From the NCBI GenBank assembly GCA_007844125.1, contig CM017564.1:27381158-27445157 (forward strand): 64,000 nucleotides of DNA. The letters run 5' to 3'. Positions 49,071 to 60,576 of this stretch are shown piece after piece; position 1 is the stretch's first letter, and the number at the start of each line of letters is the position of its first letter. Origin of the DNA: Sinonovacula constricta (Eukaryota > Mollusca > Bivalvia > Cardiida > Solecurtidae). The notes beneath the pieces are model-generated. The model was not told where the DNA came from. It ran no database searches and saw only the letters and a list, made by a program, of their open reading frames with translations. The translations under genes were made by a program, and so were the position numbers.

Positions 49071-50930
49071 ACAGTTTGAAGCTGTATTAATATTATCAAA
49101 TGCTTGTAGTATATCTCTGTGTGACAACAACAAATTCCATCTTCACAGACAATATAATATTCTTTTCTACAAATAAATAATTTATGAACTAATAAAATGT
49201 TTATGTCTGCTCTATTTGTAAAATGTATGCAATAATATCAAGGTAAGGCACATCCATATCCATACTTTGTTTTCCTGTGGCACTGATTAGAGGGGTTGGG
49301 TAATTTGACAGCTGCTGGTACATAATCATGATAATCAACATGACATTTTTATTTGCTTGTGTTAAATGTTAAAGGTCTACAGAATATGCACAGCAAAGCA
49401 AAATGTACACAGTTGATGCCTTTCCCTTTATTTTAAGCTTTAAAAAGAGGGGGACAAAAAATCATCAATTTATGAGTCATACAGGAGAAGCATTAAATCG
49501 TGTATGTATTAATAATATAGTGGAGATATAAAATAGTGTATGCATGATGGATAGATATGAAAACATGTAAATCATATTACAATGTTTGCTATTTAACTTA
49601 AAGAACCAATGGATGTAAATAAAGTTTACCACATTTTCATGCATCATGGATCATGGATGAAAATCTATATCTCATTTTTGAATGCATGTAAATCTAAAGT
49701 TGTGTCAAAATATTTAAATTTGCAAGCAGTTTGCATATAAATTATCACATTCCAGCAACACCTGTCTATAGGCTCGCAGTTGCTGCATGGGAAAATCTGT
49801 ACACTGTTTATTCCAACGCCCATGGCTGGGGCACTGGAATATTAAAATAATTTTCAGAATGTTAAAAAGATAAACATGTTAAAAAAGTAAAACAATTTGT
49901 TTCAACACTGACATTTGGTATATCACAACCTTGCATATGTTAAATAAACATAACCTTCAAAAATAAGAACAGATTGTTTGTAGAGATTGTGAGTTGAGTA
50001 AATAACTACTCACATTATATGACAACATCCTGATTAAATGTAAGCAAAAAGCTCAAATCCCCTTCCCTTTCCTGACACCACTGCAGCTTGAGAGGCTCAC
50101 CCCACAATCACTTCCTTTCCCCACCCATTAACCTTCCACGGTGACCATGGTGTGAAGCCAGATAAGGCCACATTCCAAATTTCAAGGTCTTTAACCAGAT
50201 GAACATAAGTCCTTTGCAATTGGTTAGTAAAGAAGTGTTGAAAATGAAAATAACAGTGATGCTTGTAGTACTGCTCTTTCTTATTATAAAGATAACTTTG
50301 AATTTGCTGCAATAATACCATTGATAACTTTGATATGGATGATTATGTTCATGTTATTAATTTTGAGTAAGATAATGTGGAGAGTTCATTCCGGAAATGC
50401 TGATAAGCTTCCTGTGTGTGTTGTTTGCAAAAACAATTGCCAAATGATTGCTAGTTACATGTAGTGGGGTATTTACACCAGTGATGAAGTTAGGCTGTTT
50501 TGTATATTGGGGGCACCCAACAGATTATGATTGGGTGTGTCCACATTTTGAATTATAGTTGCAGGGTTAAGGACTATTCATCATATTTACTGTCTGAAGA
50601 ATAAAGTGGAGTAAGTTTATAAGAGGGTTGAAGAACAATACTTTTGTTGAAGAATATTGTAAAGATGATTGCTCTTTGTTTTTAGATTGATCTATGGTCT
50701 GAACATGTTCAACTAGTACACTTAAACTATATACTGCTTTAGTAAGTTAAAATGTTTAAGGAATTGTACTCATTATTTGATGATGAATTATGATGAAAGT
50801 TGCAGCAGTCGTTCTACTGAAGCTAATATGATGGTTCATCAGGAGAACCTCTTCAATGGTTCTTCCTAGAATGTAGTAAAACAAGAAATACAGCTGTAAC
50901 GTGCAGTATCACACTTCCTTTATCAGCACC

Positions 50931-53900
50931 CTCATTGTTTGCTGATCATAGGGTAGGTGGGGTCCAGGACCTCATTGTTTGCTGATCATAGGATAGGTGA
51001 GGTCCAGGCCCTCATTGTTTGCTGATCATAGGGTAGGTGGGGTCCAGGCCCTCATTGTTTGCTGATCATAGGGTAGGTGGGGTCCAGGACCTCATTGTTT
51101 GCTGATCATAGGGTAGGTGGGGTCCAGGCCCTCATTGTTTGCTGATCATAGGGTAGGTGGGGTCCAGGACCTCATTGTTTGCTGATCATAGGGTAGGTGG
51201 GGTCCAGGCCCTCATTGTTTGCTGATCATAGGATAGGTGGGGTCCAGGCCCTAATTGTTTGCTGATCATAGGGTAGGTGGGGTCCAGGCCCTCATTGTTT
51301 GCTGATCATAGGGTAGATGGGGTCCAGGCCCTCATTGTTTGCTGATCATAGGGTAGGTGGGGCCCAGGCCCTCATTGTTTGCTGATCATAGGGTAGGTGG
51401 GGTCAAGGCCCTCATTGTTTGCTGATCATAGGGTAGGTGGGGTCCAGGCCCTCATTGTTTGATGATCATAGGGTAGGTGGGGTCCAGGCCCTCATTGGTT
51501 GCTGATCATAGCGTAGGTGGGGTCAAGGCCCTCATTGTTTGCTGATCATAGGATATGTGAGGTCCAGGCCCTCATTGTTTGCTGATCATAGGATAGGTGG
51601 GGTCCAGGCCCTCATTGGTTGCTGATCATAGCGTAGGTGGGGTCAAGGCCCTCATTGTTTGCTGATCATAGGGTAGGTGGGGTCAAGGCCCTCATTGTTT
51701 GCTGATCATAGGGTAGGTGGGGTCCAGGCCCTCATTGTTTGCTGATCATAGGGTAGGTGGGGTCCAGGCCCTCATTGTTTGCTGATCATAGGGTAGGTGG
51801 GGTCCAGGACCTCATTGTTTGCTGATCATAGGGTAGGTGGGGTCCAGGCCCTCATTGTTTGCTGATCATAGGGTAGGTGGGGTCCAGGACCTCATTGTTT
51901 GCTGATCATAGGGTAGGTGGGGTCCAGGCCCTCATTGTTTGCTGATCATAGGGTAGGTGGGGTCCAGGCCCTCATTGTTTGCTGATCATAGGGTAGGTGG
52001 GGTCCAGGACCTCATTGTTTGCTGATCATAGGGTAGGTGGGGTCCAGGCCCTCATTGTTTGCTGATCATAGGATAGGTGGGGTCCAGGCCCTAATTGTTT
52101 GCTGATCATAGGGTAGGTGGGGTCAAGGCCCTCATTGTTTGCTGATCATAGGGTAGATGGGGTCCAGGCCCTCATTGTTTGCTGATCATAGGGTAGGTGG
52201 GGCCCAGGCCCTCATTGTTTGCTGATCATAGGGTAGGTGGGGTCAAGGCCCTCATTGTTTGCTGATCATAGGGTAGGTGGGGTCCAGGCCCTCATTGTTT
52301 GATGATCATAGGGTAGGTGGGGTCCAGGCCCTCATTGGTTGCTGATCATAGCGTAGGTGGGGTCAAGGCCCTCATTGTTTGCTGATCATAGGATATGTGA
52401 GGTCCAGGCCCTCATTGTTTGCTGATCATAGGATAGGTGGGGTCCAGGCCCTCATTGGTTGCTGATCATAGCGTAGGTGGGGTCAAGGCCCTCATTGTTT
52501 GCTGATCATAGGATAGGTGGGGTCCAGCCCCTCATTGTTTGATGATCATAGGGTAGGTGGGGTCCAGGCCCTCATTGGTTGCTGATCATAGCGTAGGTGG
52601 GGTCAAGGCCCTCATTGTTTGCTGATCATAGGGTAGGTGGGGTCCAGGCCCTCATTGTTTGATGATCATAGGGTAGGTGGGATCCAGGCCCTCATTGTTT
52701 GCTGATCATAGGGTAGGTGGGGTCAAGGCCCTCATTGTTTGCTGATCATAGGATAGGTGGGGTCCAGGCCCTCATTGTTTGCTGATCATAGGGTAGGTGG
52801 GGTCCAGGCCCTCATTGGTTGCTGATCATAGGGTAGGTGGGGTCCAGGCCCTCATTGTTTGCTGATCATAGGGTAGGTGGGGTCCAGACCCTCATTGTTT
52901 GCTGATCATAGGGTAGGTGGGGTCCAGGCCCTCATTGTTTGATGATCATAGGGTAGGTGGGGTCCAGGCCCTCATTGTTTGCTGATCATAGGGTAGGTGG
53001 GGTCCAGGCCCTCATTGTTTGCTGATCCTTGAGTAGGTGGGGTCCAGGCCCTCATTGTTTGCTGATCATAGGATAGGTGGGGTCCAGGCCCTCATTGTTT
53101 GCTGATCATAGGGTAGGTGAGGTCCAGGCCCTCATTGTTTGCTGATCATAGGATAGGTGAGCTCCAGGCCCTCATTGTTTGATGATCATAGGGTAGGTGG
53201 GGTCCAGGCCCTCATTGTTTGCTGATCACAGGATAGGTGGGGTCCAGGCCCTCATTGTTTACTGATCATAGGGTAGATGGGGTCCAGGTCCTTATTGTTT
53301 GCTGATCATAGGGTAGGTGGGGTCCAGGCCCTCATTGTTTGCTGATCATAGGGTAGGTGGGGTCCAGGCCCTAATTGTTTGCTGATCATAGCGTAGGCGG
53401 GGTCCAGGACCTCATTGTTTGCTGATCATAGGGTAGGTGTGGTCCAGGCCCTCATTGTTTGCTGATCATAAGGTAGGTGTGGTCCAGACCCTCATTGTTC
53501 GCTGATCATAGGGTAGGTGGGGTCAAGACCCTCATTGTTTGCTGATCATAGGATAGGTGGGGTCCAGGCCCTCATTGTTTGCTGATCATAGGGTAGGTGG
53601 GGTCCAGGCCCTCATTGTTTGCTGATCATAGGGTAGGTGGGGTCCAGGCCCTCATTGTTTGCTGATCATAGGGTAGATGGGGTCCAGGCCCTCATTGTTT
53701 GCTGATCATATGGTAGGTGGGGTCCAGGCCCTCATTGTTTGCTGATCATAGGATAGGTGGGGTCCAGGCCCTCATTGTTTGCTGATCATAGGATAGGTGG
53801 GGTCCAGGCCCTCATTGTTTGCTGATCATAGGATAGGTGGGGTTCAGGCCCTTATTGTTTGCTAATCATAGGATAGGTGGGGTCCAGGCCCTCATTGTTT

Positions 53901-55216
53901 GCTGATCATAGGATAGGTGGGGTCCAGGCCCTCATTGTTTGCTGATCATAGGATAGGTGGGGTCCAGGCCCTCATTGTTTGCTGATCATAGGATAGGTGG
54001 GGTCCAGGCCCTCATTGTTTGCTGATCATAGGATAGGTGGGGTCCAGGCCCTCATTGTTTGCTGATCATAGGATAGGTGGGGTCCAGGCCCTCATTGTTT
54101 GCTGATCATAGGGTAGGTGGGGTCCAGACCCTCATTGTTTGCTGATCATAGGGTAGATGGGGTCCAGGCCCTCATTGTTTGCTGATCCTTGGGTAGGTGG
54201 GGGTCCAGACTCTCATTGTTTGCTGATCCTTGAGTAGGTGGGGTCCAGGCCCTCATTGTTTGCTGATCATAGGATAGGTGGGGTCCAGGCCCTCATTGTT
54301 TGCTGATCCTTGAGTAGGTGGGGTCCAGGCCCTCATTGTTTGCTGATCATAGGATAGGTGAGGTCCAGGCCCTCATTGTTTACTGATCATAGGGTAGGTG
54401 GGGTCCAGGCCCTCATTGTTTGCTGATCCTTGGGTAGGTGGGGGTCCAGACTCTCATTGTTTGCTGATCATAGGGTAGGTGGGGTCCAGGCCCTCATTGT
54501 TTGCTGATCATAGGATAGGTGAGGTCCAGACCCTCATTGTTTGATGATCATAGGGTAGGTGGGGTCCAGGCCCTCATTGTTTGCTGAACACAGGATAGGT
54601 GGGGTCCAGGCCCTCATTGTTTGCTGATCATAGGGTAGGTGGGGTCCAGGCCCTCATTGTTTGCTGATCATAGGGTAGGTGAGGTCCAGGCCCTCATTGT
54701 TTGCTGATCATAGGGTAGGTGGGGTCCAGGACCTCATTGTTTGCTGATCATAGGATAGGTGGGGTCCAGGCCCTCATTGTTTGCTGATCATAGGGTAGGT
54801 GGGGCCCAGGACCTCATTGTTTGCTGATCATAGGATAGGTGGGGTCCAGGCCCTCATTGTTTGCTGATCATAGGGTAGGTGGGGCCCAGGCCCTCATTGT
54901 TTGCTGATCATAGGATAGGTGAGGTCCAGACCCTCATTGTTTGATGATCATAGGGTAGGTGGGGTCCAGGCCCTCATTGTTTGCTGATCATAGGATAGGT
55001 GAGGTCCAGACCCTCATTGTTTGATGATCATAGGGTAGGTGGGGTCCAGGCCCTTATTGTTTGCTGATCACAGGATAGGTGGGGTCCAGGCCCTCATTGT
55101 TTGCTGATCATAGGGTAGGTGGGGTCCAGGCCCTCATTGTTTGTTGATCATAGGGTAGGTGGGGCCCAGGCCCTCATTGTTTGCTGATCATAGGGTAGGT
55201 CAGGTCCAAGCCCTCA
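50931..55216. repeat. 40-bp minisatellite, about 107 units
   Basis: Unit: ctcattgtttgctgatcata followed by gggtaggtggggtccaggcc. From 50931 to about 54198 the period is exactly 40 with no indel; two 41-bp units occur near 54200 and 54440. Variants recur in order: 51121-51660 matches 51961-52500 (840 bp, 21 units apart) almost base for base. Each unit holds the palindrome TGATCA and G-runs. The 40-bp period prevents long open frames. Confidence 0.98.
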
Positions 55217-55343
55217 TCTCTGTTTAATGATGGCCAATGCTGCTTGGGGGTCAATGCATCTTCAGATGGTAAAAAGTAAACATTTTCAGGCTTGATGTGT
55301 TTGTACAATGTTTATAAATAGTGATGCTTTTTTTCATGTTCCT

Positions 55344-56054
55344 TTAAGGGTGGTATCTGACAGTTTGCCTATATAAAATATATGTAACAATATCTGACCT
55401 CTGTTTGGGGTTTTTGCGCATAATTTCTAAAGAAACAATTATACTTTAGACAGGACCTAGTAGCTCAATCGGAGGCCCCGGGTCTGATCTGGGGCTACGA
55501 CTTAGCAAAGTTAAAAAAAAAAAGGTGGTATAGCTCCCTTGCTAACGAACACTTAAGCAAATATAAGGGTAGTTCAATGAATGGATGGCCCCATGTCAGG
55601 ATAATGTGACTGAGTGTGGTATCATGCCAGGTGTTCACAGCGTGCTATACACAGTGAAAGCAGCACTATATCTGCTTCAAGTGGACACTGTCTCCAGATA
55701 ACTTAAATACTGTTGCTGGGACAACAAACCCAACAAACAAACAATTATACTCTAGTCTAAGCTTTGACGAGTTTCACCATTTTCTCAATTTAAGAGGCTT
55801 TAAAACTTGTTAATCATCACTTAAAATGTTTTTAAATTGTCTTTTCAAATCTGTAAATACGAACGATTGGGATACTGGCTAAAAAAAGACATCGACATCA
55901 CATCAGATTACGTGGATAAACTAAAACATAAGTGGTCACATGTTTCTCTCAGTTTAAAAAAAAGCATTTTGCAAGATCTGTTCAGGTTACAATAATGACT
56001 TTCAGATGATAAATGAAAATATTTTTTGGTCCAAACTGTTAGATACTACCTTTA
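55344..56054 (+). mobile_element. Family A element, copy A10, split by SINE D6
   Basis: Left TTAA then gggtggtatctgacagtttg; right ccaaactgttagatactacc then ttta. Inside, the element sequence is interrupted at caattatacttta by SINE D6 and resumes afterwards. Without the SINE and its duplication it is about 405 bp. Confidence 0.85.
55450..55740 (+). mobile_element. SINE family D, copy D6, nested in A10
   Basis: Flanks acaattatactttag (55435-55449) and acaattatactctag (55741-55755): a 15-bp duplication with one mismatch, made of family A sequence. Head caggacctagtagctcaatc with a deletion before the B box (gggtctgatctgggg, degraded). 3' end caaacccaacaaacaa. Confidence 0.92.
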
Positions 56055-56658
56055 GCCATGTCTCCTCCAGTCATATGGCAGAATAAAGTAACAGGAACAG
56101 TTATAACAACTAAATAAAAATGAAAAATGGCAGATTTGTGAAATTATTTCCCTTGTGATCAATTCTGAGCTTGGAAACAACATAAATCAATGCACTATGA
56201 TTTTGTATAGTCTATTAATTAATGCCGCATAGAAAGAATCACTGCATTCTCCGCATGGTGAGTTATCCGGCTTCATAGATTCAACTTCATTGCTGTGAAC
56301 TGATATGCACAATTGCCTGTAATTTGAAAAAGAAATGGGAATGACTCTTCATTTATTTGCTACAATGGACTAGGGTCAAAATTTTTGTTCTTAGAAAGGT
56401 TATAAAAGTCATGTCACAAGTGTTAGCTCTCTAGTGATGAAGATTTAAATATGACAGCCAAATAATAAACTTGTAGATGAACTGATGACTGCTTGTATAC
56501 AGTTGATTTATTTGCCATTTGAAACCATCCACTTGCCAGTTATGGTCGTGTTCAGAGACATTTAGCCAAGGTGTGAATATTATTTACAAGCAGCATGGGG
56601 TATAATAATTAATAACACAACTCAAGACTGACAGTGTATCTAGTGAAATTAGTGTATG

Positions 56659-56873
56659 CTTGTTGGGTTTATCATCCCCTCAACAGTATTTCCTTTACTT
56701 GGAGACGGTGTCCACTTGAGTAAATATAGTGCTGTCTTCAATGGGTAAATCATGCCATGAACAGCTGGAATGATAGCACAACCAGACACAATATCCTAAC
56801 ACTATGTTGATCATACTTGGGGCTTACCATACCTGGGTCTGATGCTCAACCAAGAGCACCACCAGGTTTGGTT
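56659..56873 (-). mobile_element. SINE family D, copy D7 (internally deleted)
   Basis: Minus orientation. Flanks ttagtgtatg (56649-56658) and ttaatgtatg (56874-56883). The middle third of the family body is missing. Confidence 0.82.
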
Positions 56874-57019
56874 TTAATGTATGTAAACTATTGTAGTACA
56901 CTTTTGATTTATCCCTTATGCTACATTTTGTTACAAGCCCATGTGTTATTCTTAGTATATAGCTTGACTTTTATGTTATTATTATGTTATTTATTAAGGT
57001 TAATTAATCTACACATAGA

Positions 57020-57200
57020 GATACTGCAGTAAATAGTGTAGATCCTGATCAGAGGGTACCCAGCAGTGTCTGACAATAGAAACTATTATCTTCTTGTACA
57101 CATACTACATAAAAAGGTTAACGAAACTGCTTAAGGGGACAAAGCAGCAAATAGTGTAGATCCTGATAAGTCAGGGTGCTGGCAACAGGAGCAACAACAA
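57020..57200 (+). repeat. Two family F motifs
   Basis: aaatagtgtagatcctgatc at about 57034 and again (aaatagtgtagatcctgata) at about 57151, ~117 bp apart. Confidence 0.55.
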
Positions 57201-57984
57201 TAAAACACCAGATATGCCTTTACCTTGTATGACATACAAGGTGACAAATTCCTTAATGAATTTGGGATATAAATCATTGTTTCTCTGTCACAAGCAGCCT
57301 TGCTGGGAAACTGGCTAATTCACTAAAACATTTGGTTGACATGTAGTTGACATCACAGGGACCACACCTTGTAGCACCAGACTGACTTTGAAGGAGACAA
57401 GCAAATCTTTGTATAATGGACGACCCCCACCTAAATACAGAGTTACCACCATGTCCATGTCTCTTAGAGTTACTTCCCTTGTGTTCTGAATAGTATTAGT
57501 TTGGACAGATTTAAACATATAGTCTGAGAACATTCAGTACCTGAGCATTATGTGAATAAATGGCATTCAAATTTTTTTTATCAGAGTATTGCATGAAAAT
57601 AGGATGACCTTGCAGCCAACAACCGGAAAAAATAACAGTCATACCCCCAGATCGAGTAGCGTATCATGTCTTATTATTTGTTAAGTTCAAAGAATATTGG
57701 CAATTAGTGACATTCACCACCTGACCCTTTCTTGTGTCTTTGACAAATTTTGATGCGTATAATAATTAGTTTATTTGTAGTAATATTTAAAAAAGTGTGT
57801 TTTTGACATTAAGTCCTTAAAGGCGCTGACATTTTTGCCATTCATCTAATAAAATGGCACAATATAGACAAAGGTTTTATAACAAATGTACTTTTATTTG
57901 AACAGTTTTAAGATTTATTTATTTATATATTTATATATTAATATAAATTTATACATATAAAAATATATATAAACTTAGATAAAT

Positions 57985-59025
57985 CTAAATATATACAGAA
58001 ATGATTGATGAAAACATATTTCTTTTTAATATTCGTTATAACTGGTACATGGGTGTACCCATCGCATAACATGTGACATATGACATTATTTTACCTGTGG
58101 GCTAATACAACCCACACGGTCAAATAAATATATTTATATATATGCATAAATGATAGACGAAGACATATTTCTCATTAATATTCCTTACAACTGGTCAAAC
58201 CATCGCATAACATAACATGTGACATATGACATTATTTTACTCATGGATGAACACAACACACATGACCACATCTTGTCCATCAGTATATTTATATACATAA
58301 ATGATAGATGAAAAAGTATTTCTCATTAATATTCCTTACAACTGGTCAAGCGATCGCATAACATAACATATGACATATGGCATTACCTTACTCATGGTTT
58401 AACACAACACACGTGGCCACATCTAGTCCATCAGTATATTTATATACATAAATGATAGACGAAAAAGTATTTCTCATTAATATTCCTTACAACTGGTCAA
58501 GCCATCGCATAACATAACATGACATATGGCATTATCTTACTCATGGTTTAACACAACACACGTGGCCACATCTAGTCCATCAGTATATTTATATACATAA
58601 ATGATAGACGAAAAAGTATTTCTCATTAATATTCCTTACAACTGGTCAAGCCATCGCATAACATAACATGACATATGGCATTATCTTACTCATGGTTTAA
58701 CACAACACACGTGGCCACATCTAGTCCATCAGTATAACATATTTCTCTTTAATATTCCGTACCACAGGTCCACAGGTGTAACCATCGCATAACATTTCAT
58801 AACGAATTAGCTTACTCATAGTTTAACACAACAAACGTGGCCACATCTTGTCCATCAGTATATTTATATACATAAATTAGAGATAAAAACATATTTCTCT
58901 TTAATATTCCTTACCACAGGACTAACCATCGCATAGCATGACATAATTATGACATATGGCATTATCTTACTCATGGTTTAACACTACACACATGACCACA
59001 TCTAGTTCCTCGGTACATATGGATC
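57985..59025. repeat. ~150-bp tandem repeat, about 7 diverged units
   Basis: The marker cagtatatttatatacataa recurs at 58281, 58432 and 58581, spacing 149-151 bp; shorter units follow. Units contain tctcattaatattccttaca, ccatcgcataacataacatg and cacgtggccacatctagtcc. The two central units are nearly identical; the outer ones are diverged. Confidence 0.9.
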
Positions 59026-59511
59026 TAGCAGCCGTATAACACTGAACATGTTTATTTCAAATTTTATTTTTCTTGTCACTTAATTACCCCATGTATGCTT
59101 TATTGCAGAGCCATTGTTTGTCCATAGATAATACTCTATGAAATTGAATTTAAATAATAAAGAAAATCAGTTAAATGTTTATATAATAGTTAATATATGT
59201 TGAAATGTTCATTATGTGCATTAAGATGTATATATTTTTTTAAGATAGTATCATTGTTGTATTGTTGGCTTATAATAGATATAATGTCCACTGGAGTTCT
59301 GAGAGGTCATGGTTTGTAATAAAAGAGAACAAAGAGTCATTTGTTTATTTAATAAGACTTGATAAAAAGCCATTCAAATAATAATGCGACATTTTAATAT
59401 ACACAAAATTCAAGTCTTTTTTTCCCTGTATACACCACTTGCTAGCGAAACCTTATTCTGCTAAGAAATATCAACTTATAATGTTACACATCATCACTAC
59501 TACCTTGCTAA

Positions 59512-59718
59512 TAGCTCCCTTGCTAACGCTCAAGCAAATATAAGGTTAGTTCCACGACTGGTTGGCCCAGTGTCAGGATAATGTGACTGGGTGTGGTATC
59601 ATGCCAGGTGTTCACGGCATGCTATACACAATTAAGGCAGCACTATATCTGCTTCAAGTGGACACCGTCTACAGATAACTTAAATACTTATGGTGGGACA
59701 ATAAAACCAATAAACAAA
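59512..59718 (+). mobile_element. SINE family D, copy D8 (5'-truncated)
   Basis: Starts at tagctcccttgctaacgctc, past the tRNA head, and ends in ccaataaacaaa. Flanks ctaatagctc and ctattagctc may be a target duplication, but the left one overlaps the SINE body. Confidence 0.8.
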
Positions 59719-59796
59719 CTATTAGCTCACACTAAATTCTTAGTTATTTCCTTGAGTTTCATGCAAAGGTAATAAAAAATGTACTTAGGTAGATAG

Positions 59797-60055
59797 GAAG
59801 CAAATAACAAGGTCCTGATCAGAGAGCTGCCATGTAAGCAGGAGCTTGCTAATCTGGATCTAGCAAATAACAATGTCCTGATCAGAGAGCTGCCATGTCA
59901 GCAGGAGCTTGCTAATCTGGATCTAGCAAATAACAATGTCCTGATCAGAGAGCTGCCATGTCAGCAGGAGCTTGCTTATCTGGATCTAACAAATAACAAT
60001 GTCCTGATCAGAGAGCTGTCATGTCAGCAGGAGTTTGCTAATCTGGACCTACACT
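59797..60055. repeat. 63-bp tandem array, 4 units, of family F type
   Basis: Units read gcaaataacaatgtcctgat, cagagagctgcc, then caggagcttgctaatctgga. Each unit is itself an imperfect hairpin: the first half resembles the inverse complement of the second. Confidence 0.9.
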
Positions 60056-60430
60056 CTTTGCCAAAGCCTGGATCATAATTTATTGAGAGAAAATATGAAT
60101 TTTACCTGCAGTTGTTCCTGAAGAAGGATTGCAGCAAAATTAATTTGATTACTAGATACATTCCTATATGGTTTTATGTTGCTGTCATGTTTAATGTACC
60201 AGTGTGGTTGTGGAAATGGTTGTATAGCTGATTACATATTATTCAAATGTTGTATGCAATAATGCTTAATTCTGCTAAGCATACATTGATTAGGCTTAGA
60301 CAAATTAAAATCAGTTCTGCCTTATTTGCTGTATTTTCTTAAGCAAAACATTTTCATGTTATCTTTGAAAGTAGAAACAAGGATTTTGTGTTGCTGATTA
60401 TGGGTTAAAGAGTTTCGGTGTTCCTTTCAG

Positions 60431-60576
60431 ACTCTGGTACATGTGGAAAAGAGTTATCTGCAGATGACAAGGTGCAAAGAGTGTTCTCCCCTGGCTATCC
60501 TCTCCCGTACGCTGGCAACCTGCAGTGTGTCTGGCAGATCTCTGCAGCAGACGGACAGGAGGTTATCACCTTACAC
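60431..60576 (+). CDS. exon 7: CUB2, first half
   Basis: Acceptor ttcctttcag ends at 60430; donor gtgagt starts at 60577. Completes Asp303 and ends in phase 0. Residues 303-351: T-Cys307-G, V-F-S-P-G-Y-P-L-P-Y (320-329), N-L-Q-Cys335-V-W-Q-I, G-Q-E-V-I-T-L-H. S-P-G-Y-P..Y..n..C.W is the diagnostic first-half CUB signature. It is the most canonical of the three CUB modules. Confidence 0.96.

Larger units (their letters stand above)
46858..60430 (+). other. intron, 13.6 kb, the largest
   Basis: About 4.3 kb is the 40-bp array; B4, D5, C3, A10 with D6, D7, D8, the ~150-bp array and the 63-bp array add more. No exon was recognised in 46860-47810, 49085-50925, 57205-57980, 59025-59500 or 60060-60430. 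Confidence 0.7.
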
